Source: an uncultured Porphyromonadaceae bacterium
GTDB lineage: Bacteria; Bacteroidota; Bacteroidia; Bacteroidales; Coprobacteraceae
Length of the DNA: 64,000 bases
Reading direction: 5' to 3'
NCBI GenBank assembly: GCA_900545915.1
Contig: URAV01000009.1
Span: 1-64,000 of the forward strand
Every line of letters begins with the position of its first letter. The first letter of the stretch is position 1. Positions 35,207 to 43,424 of the stretch are shown here, piece after piece. The notes under the pieces are model-generated. The model was not told where the DNA came from. It ran no database searches and saw only the letters and a list, made by a program, of their open reading frames with translations. The position numbers and the translations under genes are program-made.

Positions 35207-36268
35207 ATGTCCGAAAAGAAAATTTCCGTATTGATTATCTACACGGGCGGGACAATCGGTATGATACAAGACCCTGAAACGGGGGCTCTGATGCCGTTTA
35301 ATTTTGATCATTTGTTAGATAATGTTCCGGAATTAAGACGTTTGGGATTTTTGATTTCATCGATTCAATTTGATCCTCCGATAGATTCTTCGGAAATCGA
35401 TCCTGCATCTTGGATTCGTTTGGTGAAAATCATAGCAGATAATTATGATACTTATGATGGTTTTGTCGTTCTGCACGGCACTGATACAATGGCATATACG
35501 GCTTCAGCGCTTAGTTTTATGCTTGAAAATTTAGCAAAACCTGTTATTCTGACCGGGTCTCAATTACCTATCGGTATGCTGAGGACAGACGGAAAAGAAA
35601 ATCTGATTACGGCTATTGAAATTGCGGCGGCAAAAGAAAACGGATTTCCTGTTGTTCCGGAAGTGTGTATCTTTTTTCAAAATCATTTGATGAGGGGAAA
35701 CCGAACCTCGAAAATTAGCGCTGAAAATTTCAATGCTTTCCGGTCTCTGAATTATCCGGCGTTGGCACGAGTCGGGATGCATATACGGTATGACAATAAT
35801 CTTATTAATAAAGTGCGTGTTCCCAAACCTCTGAAACCGCATTATTTAATGGATACGAATGTTGTGATTCTTAAGATTTTTCCGGGCATTACTCCGCAAA
35901 CGGTAGATAGTATTTTGAATATCCCTCACTTAAAAGGTGTTGTCTTGGAAACATACGGTACGGGGAATGCTCCTTCTAAACCTTGGTTTTTAGATATGTT
36001 AAGGGCTGCGGTTGCTCGGGGAATCGTGATCGTGAATGTGACTCAATGCTCCAGCGGCAGTGTACAGATGAGTTTATATGGACCTGGAAATAAGTTGGCT
36101 CAAGCGGGGATAATAAGCGGATATGATTCGACTACGGAGGCTGCGATAACGAAATTAATGTTTCTATTCGGGCATGGTTTATCTTCGGAAGAGGTGAAAG
36201 ACAGAATGCGTTTACCGTTGACAGGGGAATATTCTACTCAACATTTAGAGGATCAGATAGAAGCTTGA
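35207..36268 (+). CDS. ansA: Type I (cytosolic) L-asparaginase
   Basis: This 353-aa protein of the asparaginase/glutaminase family lacks a signal peptide. Both catalytic threonine regions are clear: IIYTGGTIGMIQ near residue 12 and VVLHGTDTMAYTASAL near 90, together with LTGSQLPIGM. It hydrolyses L-asparagine to aspartate and ammonia. Length and the C-terminal allosteric-type half (PGITPQTVDSIL, ETYGTGNAPS) agree with the dimeric cytosolic AnsA type. It is monocistronic, closed by a hairpin. Confidence 0.94.
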   Translation: MSEKKISVLIIYTGGTIGMIQDPETGALMPFNFDHLLDNVPELRRLGFLISSIQFDPPIDSSEIDPASWIRLVKIIADNYDTYDGFVVLHGTDTMAYTASALSFMLENLAKPVILTGSQLPIGMLRTDGKENLITAIEIAAAKENGFPVVPEVCIFFQNHLMRGNRTSKISAENFNAFRSLNYPALARVGMHIRYDNNLINKVRVPKPLKPHYLMDTNVVILKIFPGITPQTVDSILNIPHLKGVVLETYGTGNAPSKPWFLDMLRAAVARGIVIVNVTQCSSGSVQMSLYGPGNKLAQAGIISGYDSTTEAAITKLMFLFGHGLSSEEVKDRMRLPLTGEYSTQHLEDQIEA

Positions 36269-36284
36269 GTTTTTTATAAATAAA

Positions 36285-36330
36285 GAAAGAGCTGCATCTG
36301 CAACTTATCGGAGTTGTAAGCAGCTCTTTC
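36285..36330 (+). terminator. Bidirectional terminator between ansA and the Sus operon
   Basis: GAAAGAGCTGC pairs exactly with GCAGCTCTTTC, with an inner GCAACT/AGTTGT pairing. T-rich tracts lie on both sides, so it can stop both converging transcripts. Confidence 0.85.
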
Positions 36331-36364
36331 AGTTTATACACCTCGTCTCCTCCCAAGATGTATT

Positions 36365-37168
36365 TTATTTGTCAGTCGTTGTCATTTCTTCTCCCGGGAT
36401 TGCCGGAGTCAAAGTATAGGTTAGTGTATTGAGATCGACGCTTATATGGTAATAACCTTGTGGAGAGATAGAAATATCGCCCCCTTTCAATGCTAAAGTT
36501 CCCGGAGCACCTCCGCTGCCATATTCTTCTCCTTTGTTCCATACCGGTTCTGTGGTTAATTTGAATGTAATCGGTGCATTGGGATTGTTTTCATCGACGA
36601 GATTCAGATAACCCTCGTATTTGTTGTTCATTCGGTAAGAAAGCAGGGTAGGAGCACTGGCGATGTTCCATCCTTGATAAGATCCCGGAACATATAATTT
36701 GGGATAGACGATTACCATAGGATACGGTGTAATTTCTAATGTAACGTACCGGGAGTAAACGATAATGCTGGAGGTAAGTTCGCTTTTCAGCCGTACGTAT
36801 GTTTCAAGGGGAATACCGCTTTCTCCTCCCAAAATCAGAGTTGCCATGTTTAGTTTCCCTACATTGACAGGAAGGTACAAGTTGTGAGTTTCTGCCAATG
36901 AAATAGGATCGGAAAACGACTCTGTATTGTCTATTTGAAGAGTGTAGAGAGGTGCAGCTTGAAATCCGTATTTCCCGGCACTCCATGAAAATGTTTCAGC
37001 GATGAAATTTTCAGCTTCTTCGTTGAGTACAAGGCTGGAATTATCAAGCGGGCTTAATTCCGGAGCGGCTGTAAATTCATATACAGGAGATTTATCGTCA
37101 TTACAAGATTGCAATAGCAGAAATATTCCGATGCAGAAAAATAGCCAGTATTTTATCGTATGATTCAT
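36365..37168 (-). CDS. SusE-like outer-membrane glycan-binding lipoprotein
   Basis: This 267-aa protein has a lipoprotein signal (YWLFFCIGIFLLLQSC, Cys22). An N-terminal SusE-type domain has PELSPLDNSSLVLN and FSWSAGKYG (about 35-70), and a single C-terminal starch-binding-like module holds KLYVPGSYQGWN near residue 157. Classical SusE and SusF have two or three such modules, so this is a short form. It would sit on the cell surface and bind the polysaccharide taken up by the SusC/D complex encoded upstream, 18 bp away. The aromatic PGxYQGWN motif hints at alpha-glucan binding, but this is an inference. Confidence 0.88.
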   Translation of the reverse strand: MNHTIKYWLFFCIGIFLLLQSCNDDKSPVYEFTAAPELSPLDNSSLVLNEEAENFIAETFSWSAGKYGFQAAPLYTLQIDNTESFSDPISLAETHNLYLPVNVGKLNMATLILGGESGIPLETYVRLKSELTSSIIVYSRYVTLEITPYPMVIVYPKLYVPGSYQGWNIASAPTLLSYRMNNKYEGYLNLVDENNPNAPITFKLTTEPVWNKGEEYGSGGAPGTLALKGGDISISPQGYYHISVDLNTLTYTLTPAIPGEEMTTTDK

Positions 37169-37186
37169 AATCGTATAAAGTTATAT

Positions 37187-38791
37187 TTAGTATCCATAAT
37201 TTTGTTGAGTACCCGGATTCGCAGCTATTTCTTTTGCTGGAATCGGATACAAATTATATTTGGTTTCAAGAGACTTTCCGGTCAGTACTCCACCTTTCCA
37301 TGCCCATAAATAACTTCCGGATGTAAAGACTCCGAAACGTATCAGATCGGTACGTCGGTGACCTTCCCAATAAAGTTCTCTCATTCTTTCTGCAAGAATT
37401 TCATCTAAAGTAATATCCGTAGTAGAAGTGTAAGTGGAGATACCTGCCCGAGTTCTCAAATAATTCATATAAGTTTTGGCTAAATTTTGATCTCCATAAC
37501 CTCGGTAGGCACATTCTGCGTACATTAGATAAGTATCTGCAAGTCGAAAAATGGGAAAATCCGTGTCTGGGTAGGGATATGCCCGCTTGCTCGTATTTTC
37601 CCAGTCAGTCGAAAGCAGATTCGTAAATTTAGTAACGGCAAACCCATCTTGAAAATTCCCCAGATCGGTATTTTCGATATTTGCTCCGTCACTGTAGAAT
37701 GCATATCTGGAATCTCCGTCTTCAAAGCTTTTTACCAGATTTGATGTCGATCTCGGTCCTGCCCATCCGTCATTGACTCCATAATTTTCTTTTATCATGG
37801 TGCCTCCATAAGCACCGATAGTAAGATATGTCGTTCCGCCGTATGTTCTCGTCCGGTCTCGATCGTATGGGACGACCATCAGAATTTCACCTTGTTCTCC
37901 GCCTCTTGCAAATTGATCATTATCGGCACAGAATAAAAATTTATATGTTTGCGCCAATCCGTGATTAGCACCGCTTCCGTACTGTCCGATAATTTGCTGG
38001 CAAGTTGAAGCACATTCGGAATACATCGGAGTTCCCGTATAAACAGATGCATTCAAATATAATTTGGCTTTTAGCATCCATAGAGCACCCTTTCCTGCAC
38101 GTCCGTATTCCGGATTTACAGGTAGATCATTTTCGATAGCATTCAGTTCGCTCAGTAGAAATTGAAATATTTCGGCTCTCGATTTTTGTTTAGGAGCTTC
38201 CATAATTTGTTCATTTTCGGTTACAAAAGCCACATTTCCGAACATATCTATTGCATGCCAGTAAGAAAATGCACGTAGGAAGCGAGCTTCTGAACGGTAT
38301 TTGGATATTTGTTCTGCAAGCTCGCCTGTAATGTTATTTTGAGCTAAAGCTTGAGGCGTTGTCGCTTTTAAGAAAGAGTTGCAAAGAGCTATTTGAAAAA
38401 AGATGCGGCTATACATGACATATATAAATCCGTTTGCGGCAGACCATTTTGAAGTGCTTAGTTCGGGTACGCCTGCATCGTTCCAACCTAATAAGGCTTC
38501 GTCGGTCGGCAATTCTTGAAGATTCCAGTATGACCGGATATATTGGGCCATACCTTCATCGAAGCCTTCTATATCGGGTTTTCCGGCAGGGCCTTCTTGA
38601 CCGGAAACTGCTAATCCTGCATATACTTTTGCCAGAAACTGGGTATAGTACTCGTGGTGCGATTTGAAATCGGAGTCTTGGATCAAGTTTTTATCGATCG
38701 GTTTTAGGTCGAGATCCCCTAAACACGATACAAGAGTAGATAAGCCTGCAACTAACAGTGCTATGAAACAGCTATATATTGTTTTTTTCAT
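37187..38791 (-). CDS. susD: SusD-like surface glycan-binding lipoprotein (RagB/SusD family)
   Basis: This 534-aa protein has a lipobox at LSTLVSC (Cys23). Characteristic SusD features include the TPR-like helices (YRSEARFLRAFSYWHAIDMFG near 165-185), LADTYLMYAECAYR, and the C-terminal LYWEGHRRTDLIRFG and YPIPAKEIAANPGTQQNYGY. It caps the SusC transporter and binds glycan at the cell surface. The gene lies between susC and the SusE-like gene with 13-18 bp gaps, as in typical polysaccharide loci. Confidence 0.95.
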   Translation of the reverse strand: MKKTIYSCFIALLVAGLSTLVSCLGDLDLKPIDKNLIQDSDFKSHHEYYTQFLAKVYAGLAVSGQEGPAGKPDIEGFDEGMAQYIRSYWNLQELPTDEALLGWNDAGVPELSTSKWSAANGFIYVMYSRIFFQIALCNSFLKATTPQALAQNNITGELAEQISKYRSEARFLRAFSYWHAIDMFGNVAFVTENEQIMEAPKQKSRAEIFQFLLSELNAIENDLPVNPEYGRAGKGALWMLKAKLYLNASVYTGTPMYSECASTCQQIIGQYGSGANHGLAQTYKFLFCADNDQFARGGEQGEILMVVPYDRDRTRTYGGTTYLTIGAYGGTMIKENYGVNDGWAGPRSTSNLVKSFEDGDSRYAFYSDGANIENTDLGNFQDGFAVTKFTNLLSTDWENTSKRAYPYPDTDFPIFRLADTYLMYAECAYRGYGDQNLAKTYMNYLRTRAGISTYTSTTDITLDEILAERMRELYWEGHRRTDLIRFGVFTSGSYLWAWKGGVLTGKSLETKYNLYPIPAKEIAANPGTQQNYGY

Positions 38792-38804
38792 ATCGTATTT
38801 TTTA

Positions 38805-41780
38805 TTAGTAAGTAATTATGACTCCCAGCAAAAAGGTTACGGGGCGAGGATACACATTGTTATCGATACCCGAGAATACTTCAGGATCGAGTCCTTTGTA
38901 TTTGGTGATGACAAAAGGATTTTGTACCGCACCGTATAATCTGAGTTTCAGTTTGTTTTGTGCCAACTCATTCCATGTATAACCGAGTGTAATGTTATCG
39001 CAGCGCAAAAATCCTGCATTGTGCAGATAATAATCGCTCATGTATTGCGGATTTTGAAATTTCGTTCCGCGACTTATCAAGTTATTCAAATATCCGGCAC
39101 TGTTATATATTGCCGAATAACTTGAATTATTGGATTGCACATTATCGTAAACATAATTTCCGAGATTGGCGCGAAGAGAAAATCCGAAATCGAAATTTTT
39201 ATATTCCATACGTGATGTGAAACTCATTACGACTTTTGGATCTCTGCTTTTATATAATCGTTTGTCTGCTTCATCGATAACCCCGTCTCCGTTTCTATCG
39301 ACATAAAGTCCTTCTATCGGGTTTCCATCCTTGTCATATACCTGCTCATATAGAAGATAACTGAATGCCGGGTATCCGACCTTATGAGCCTGTACGGTAT
39401 TTCCTGTTCCTCCGCTGATACCTCCGACAGGTATATAATAATCGGCATCATTACTTTTATTTAGCTTTGTAATTTTGTTCGAATTATAGGCAATGTTAAA
39501 TCCCAGATCCCAAATAAATTTGTTTGTTACAATTGGTTTTGAACTGATGCTGAACTCTACGCCTTCATTTCTCAAACTCCCGATATTCGTGTATATTTCG
39601 TTTGTCAAATTCGATCCTGCCGGAACAGGAATACGACTGATCAGATCATTCGTTTCTCGATAATAATAGTCGAAAGATCCGCTGATCCTATTATCCAGAA
39701 AAGCAAAATCTAAACCGATGTTCCATGTAGTCGTTTCTTCCCATTTTATGTTAGGATCATATCCGTTTGGTCGTAGAGTATTGTAATATCGGTCTCCGAA
39801 TGGATAAGAAGCTGTTGGAAATCCCATCGAATATAATGGCATATACGGAAAATAGTTGTCACTGATGTCTTGCTGTCCGGTGATACCATATCCTAACCGT
39901 AATTTTAATTCGTTCATTACATTAGCAACTGGTTGCATAAACGGTTCGTTGATAATTTTCCAACCCAGAGCCAAAGCCGGGAATGTTCCCCAACGGTGAT
40001 CTTTAGAAAAACGGGAAGTCGCATCACCCCGTAAAGTGAATGTTAGTAGATATGTATCTTTGAATGTATAGTTGATTCGTCCGAAAAACGAAAGTAATTG
40101 CAGGTGGTCGGCATAAGTTTTGTCATACCAAGGTTCATTATCGGGCATAAGTGTTGTTATGGTACTTCCGTCTTTATAGAATTTTTGCCACGAATAACCT
40201 GCCATGACCTCCACTTTACTGTATATTTGGCGGAAATCGTTACTGTAATTCAAATAAAAATCCAGTAATTGATTTCTCTTTAATTGTTTCAACGTTTCGG
40301 TTTGTCCGATCCCCAGTTTTTTATTTTCTTTATAAGTTATAGGAGAGTTAGGGAACATTTTATTCCATTGTCGGCTTTTCGACACATCATATCCTAAGTT
40401 CAGATTTGCTCTCAATTCCGGAAGGAAAGGCATGATATAATCGAGTTGGATATTTCCCAAACTGCGGTAAACATGAGAGATCATAGAACGATCGTCCAGT
40501 AAAGAAACCGGATTAAGAGGGGCAATTCCTATAACTGCTCCTGTATTTTGTTGCAACCACATGAAATATCCGTTTCCGATTTCTTGTCCCGGAACTTTAA
40601 CCGGTTGGGTCGGGTCGAAACTTACAGCTCCTCCGATAGCGGCCTCGTCAGGGAATTCGTTGCGTATGTATAATCCCTTGACATTCATATTTACACTTAG
40701 CGTGTTGTTGAAAAATTTAGGAGTGAGGGAAATCGAAGCCGTGGTACGGTTCATTGAAGATGTCTTTAAAATACCGTTTTGGTTCGTAAAAGTTGCCGAT
40801 ACACGGTAAGGCAATATTTTATATTGTCCGCCTACGCTTAAATTGTAGTCTGAGCTGACAGTCGTTCTCAGTACTTCATCCTGCCAGTTCGTATTGGCAT
40901 TTCCCAATAGTTGGTATGCCTGACTGGAAGTTCCGGTCTGTTCGGCAATCAGTCTTCTGAATTCATCGGCATTTAGAACTCCGGTGGTTCTGCGGGAAGT
41001 GCTGACCGACATGTTTGTATTGAAATTTATTTGAGGTTTTCCGCTCATTCCCTTTTTAGTGGTAATGATGATAACGCCGTTCGATGCTCTTGATCCGTAA
41101 ATTGCGGTTGCCGACGCATCCTTTAGAATCGTAAAACTTTCTATATTGTCGGGTGGGATCATACTGAGAGGGTTCGACATTCCGGTAACTCCTGAATTAT
41201 CTACTGGAACACCGTCTATAACGATCAGCGGGTCGTTTGTCGCATTTAAAGATGAACCTCCTCGAATACGTATTTCTCCTCCGGCCTCAGGTTTGCCTCC
41301 GGTCAAGGTGACGACAACGCCCGGAGTTTGACCTACCAGCAGATCTTGTGCAGATGTTGCCATACCTTTGTTTATTTCATCCGGTTTGACCTGTGTAACT
41401 GCTCCTGTAGCGTCGCTTTTCTTTACGGTTCCGTATCCGATAGCGACCACTTCTCCCAAAGTAATAACATCTTCTTCAAGAATAACGGATATTTCAGTTC
41501 TGTTTTTTATAGGGATACTTTGAGAAATGTATCCGACAAAAGAAAATATAAGAGAGCTGTCTTTAGGCGCTTCTATCTGGTAATTTCCGTCAATGTCAGT
41601 TACAGTTCCGGATGTTGTGCCTTTTACTATAACATTCGCTCCTACCACAGGTTCTCCATAAGAATCTTTTACATTACCATGCACTTTGATTCGTTGTGCT
41701 TGGATGTCGAGAGAAAGAAAAATTCCGGATAATAAAATAAGAAGAATTTTCCATCCCGGTTTAAAATTCATGTGCTCCAT
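38805..41780 (-). CDS. susC: SusC-like TonB-dependent outer-membrane glycan transporter
   Basis: This 991-aa protein has a signal peptide, a carboxypeptidase-regulatory-like domain (VHGNVKDSYGEPVVGANVIV, about 32-105), a plug domain with the SusC signature (DPLIVIDGVPVDN and LKDASATAIYGSRASNGVII) and a 22-strand barrel ending in TFLLGVIITY. An in-frame ATG at 41771 is an alternative start. It imports oligosaccharides across the outer membrane with SusD. No sigma/anti-sigma pair or hybrid two-component regulator lies next to it, and no enzymes follow the SusE gene, so this is an orphan uptake operon. Confidence 0.96.
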   Translation of the reverse strand: MEHMNFKPGWKILLILLSGIFLSLDIQAQRIKVHGNVKDSYGEPVVGANVIVKGTTSGTVTDIDGNYQIEAPKDSSLIFSFVGYISQSIPIKNRTEISVILEEDVITLGEVVAIGYGTVKKSDATGAVTQVKPDEINKGMATSAQDLLVGQTPGVVVTLTGGKPEAGGEIRIRGGSSLNATNDPLIVIDGVPVDNSGVTGMSNPLSMIPPDNIESFTILKDASATAIYGSRASNGVIIITTKKGMSGKPQINFNTNMSVSTSRRTTGVLNADEFRRLIAEQTGTSSQAYQLLGNANTNWQDEVLRTTVSSDYNLSVGGQYKILPYRVSATFTNQNGILKTSSMNRTTASISLTPKFFNNTLSVNMNVKGLYIRNEFPDEAAIGGAVSFDPTQPVKVPGQEIGNGYFMWLQQNTGAVIGIAPLNPVSLLDDRSMISHVYRSLGNIQLDYIMPFLPELRANLNLGYDVSKSRQWNKMFPNSPITYKENKKLGIGQTETLKQLKRNQLLDFYLNYSNDFRQIYSKVEVMAGYSWQKFYKDGSTITTLMPDNEPWYDKTYADHLQLLSFFGRINYTFKDTYLLTFTLRGDATSRFSKDHRWGTFPALALGWKIINEPFMQPVANVMNELKLRLGYGITGQQDISDNYFPYMPLYSMGFPTASYPFGDRYYNTLRPNGYDPNIKWEETTTWNIGLDFAFLDNRISGSFDYYYRETNDLISRIPVPAGSNLTNEIYTNIGSLRNEGVEFSISSKPIVTNKFIWDLGFNIAYNSNKITKLNKSNDADYYIPVGGISGGTGNTVQAHKVGYPAFSYLLYEQVYDKDGNPIEGLYVDRNGDGVIDEADKRLYKSRDPKVVMSFTSRMEYKNFDFGFSLRANLGNYVYDNVQSNNSSYSAIYNSAGYLNNLISRGTKFQNPQYMSDYYLHNAGFLRCDNITLGYTWNELAQNKLKLRLYGAVQNPFVITKYKGLDPEVFSGIDNNVYPRPVTFLLGVIITY

Positions 41781-41994
41781 GCAAGAATTACGTTTTAAAG
41801 TTTATAAATTAATTAAGTAAATCAAAAAAACGTGTGTTGGATTTATATTCCCGGGATTTGTATGAAAAACAGACACGCGGGAGGTTCTTATTCTTCCTTA
41901 GAACACTGTTTGAATAGAATTTGTTTTTGTCTGTCGCTTATTTAAGACTATATAAAGAAAAACGAAAGGTTGTTGCTGTATGTTTTATCTATTA

Positions 41995-42168
41995 AGAGCC
42001 TGTCTCAATTTTCCAATAAAAAAATATTATCAGGTCAGTTTTGTGTTTTCTTCCGGTCTTTTTCCCGTTTCCCCTCGTCAGATAGCCTGCTATCCTCCTC
42101 GTAAAAACAGAAAAACATCCTCGAAAGAAACTCTCAAAACTGACCCGAGCAAAATTTAGACAGGCTCT
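41995..42168 (+). repeat. Dispersed MITE-like repeat, full copy
   Basis: This 174-bp copy starts AGAGCCTGTCTCAATTTTCC and ends AAAATTTAGACAGGCTCT, with a central GATAGCCTGCTATC (one change from palindrome). It lies upstream of the Sus operon, in the 474-bp gap that otherwise holds only a terminator. Confidence 0.93.
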
Positions 42169-42180
42169 AAAGGATTAGTT

Positions 42181-42227
42181 ATAAAATCGGGGCAAGGGAA
42201 TTTTAAATTCCCTTGCCCCGATTTTAT
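42181..42227 (-). terminator. Very strong terminator hairpin
   Basis: A near-perfect inverted repeat of 23 bp per arm (ATAAAATCGGGGCAAGGG... and its complement) surrounds a single central base. It lies 28 bp downstream of the minus-strand gene ending at 42255, and the minus strand supplies ATTTTAT after the stem. Confidence 0.92.
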
Positions 42228-42254
42228 GGTTTATTTTATAGTAATCGTATTAGC

Positions 42255-42776
42255 TTATTTGCTGTCTGGTATGGCTTGAGTCAAGGCTACTACATCTTCA
42301 TCGTAGAAACTGATAGGAGCGGAAACCGGTTCATAATCGAACGGAATGAACTGTAACACTTGTGCCGATGCATATTTTTTGTCTTCAGAAATGAATAAAT
42401 TGAGCTTGATTCCTGCTTTATTTCCTTCTGCGGGCTTTAATTTAGGCAATACGTCAAATTGTTTGTTTTCCAATGATTGCTGCAATCGGTGCATTTCATG
42501 GTTGTCGAAATACAAGTCGCATTTTTTCATCGGACATCCGTTCGCTTTATATATAATTTTCTTTTTTCCGGCCATGACTTTCACGAGACCTATAATCACA
42601 AAAACAGATCCGGCAATCATTATAGCCATTTTTAATGAAGTATTGTCACCTTGTATAAGTGTATTTCCGAAAAATATCGCTATTGCTATTGCTAAATAAA
42701 TAATCCCTGAAATAGAGAGAGTTTTCTTGTAAATGATATTATCGTTGATAAATTCTTTTTTTTCGTTTGTTTCCAT
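42255..42776 (-). CDS. Two-helix membrane protein, unknown function
   Basis: This 173-aa protein has two adjacent transmembrane helices (ISGIIYLAIAIAIFFGNTLI near 24-43 and MAIMIAGSVFVIIGLVKVMAG near 50-70) followed by a soluble C-terminal domain (75-173). That domain has NGCPMKKCDLYFDNHE and ends with a segment about QVLQFIPFDYEPVSAP. Both termini are predicted cytosolic. I do not recognise a named family, but such proteins recur in Bacteroidales. It has a very strong terminator and is probably monocistronic. Confidence 0.8.
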   Translation of the reverse strand: METNEKKEFINDNIIYKKTLSISGIIYLAIAIAIFFGNTLIQGDNTSLKMAIMIAGSVFVIIGLVKVMAGKKKIIYKANGCPMKKCDLYFDNHEMHRLQQSLENKQFDVLPKLKPAEGNKAGIKLNLFISEDKKYASAQVLQFIPFDYEPVSAPISFYDEDVVALTQAIPDSK

Positions 42777-42980
42777 TTTTAATATAATTAGAGTTTATTT
42801 TTATAATTGTTTTATAGATATCCAAAAGGGGAATGAATATCATGATGTATAAATCGTATATCCAAAAAACTATATTTGCAATAGAAGATTAATAGAATCT
42901 CTATTTCCAGAACTTGCAGTTATCGAATAACAAAAAAGTACATCAAATAAATTACTTCAAAAACAAAATAAAAATAAACT

Positions 42981-43364
42981 CTAAATACGCATTTGACAAA
43001 GAGCATAAAGATAATGTCCGTCACTTCTCAGTTGAGAAAAGTATTGGGCATTCTCTTGCAGTCTTTTTTTATAAGCTGTGTATAAACATGTTTGCAGATG
43101 TAGAGCATCTGCTCGGTATGTAGTCTGGAATTTCGATCCGCATTGAAACAGAAAAGACGGAAAGTGTTCGTGGGAAGTAAGGATGTATGGCGTGTGATGA
43201 GTCAATACATCGACGGTTGTGTGAGTATTATGGAGCGGAGTATCTTGAGAAACAGCTATGGAGTCCTGTATTTTCGAATTCAGAACAGCATTCGTAATAC
43301 CAGCCATACTGCTTACCAATATAGCTATTATCAAAACTACGATATATCTGTATTTCCGTTTCAT
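42981..43364 (-). CDS. Small secreted or anchored hypothetical protein, His-rich
   Basis: This 127-aa protein has an N-terminal signal or anchor (YRYIVVLIIAILVSSMAGIT), then a His/Thr-rich middle (about 43-68, with seven His residues) and two cysteines (FQCGSKF and LQTCLYT). The C-terminus reads SDGHYLYALCQMRI, a tail type I associate with small Bacteroides membrane-linked peptides. No function can be assigned. Opposite-strand frames here are shorter and lack such features. No clear promoter element was found for it. Confidence 0.6.
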   Translation of the reverse strand: MKRKYRYIVVLIIAILVSSMAGITNAVLNSKIQDSIAVSQDTPLHNTHTTVDVLTHHTPYILTSHEHFPSFLFQCGSKFQTTYRADALHLQTCLYTAYKKRLQENAQYFSQLRSDGHYLYALCQMRI

Positions 43365-43424
43365 ATACTCTTACTGCAAAAGTATCGATTTCTACTGTAA
43401 TAACAATTTTTACTTTGGTTTTTA

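Noticed and set aside
35033..35311. Minus-strand open frame across the ansA start
   Set aside because: It overlaps the ansA 5' end, lacks family features and covers the likely ansA promoter.
42871..42878. TATATTTG promoter-like element on the plus strand
   Set aside because: It has no -33 box and no plausible plus-strand gene follows; the only gene there is on the minus strand.
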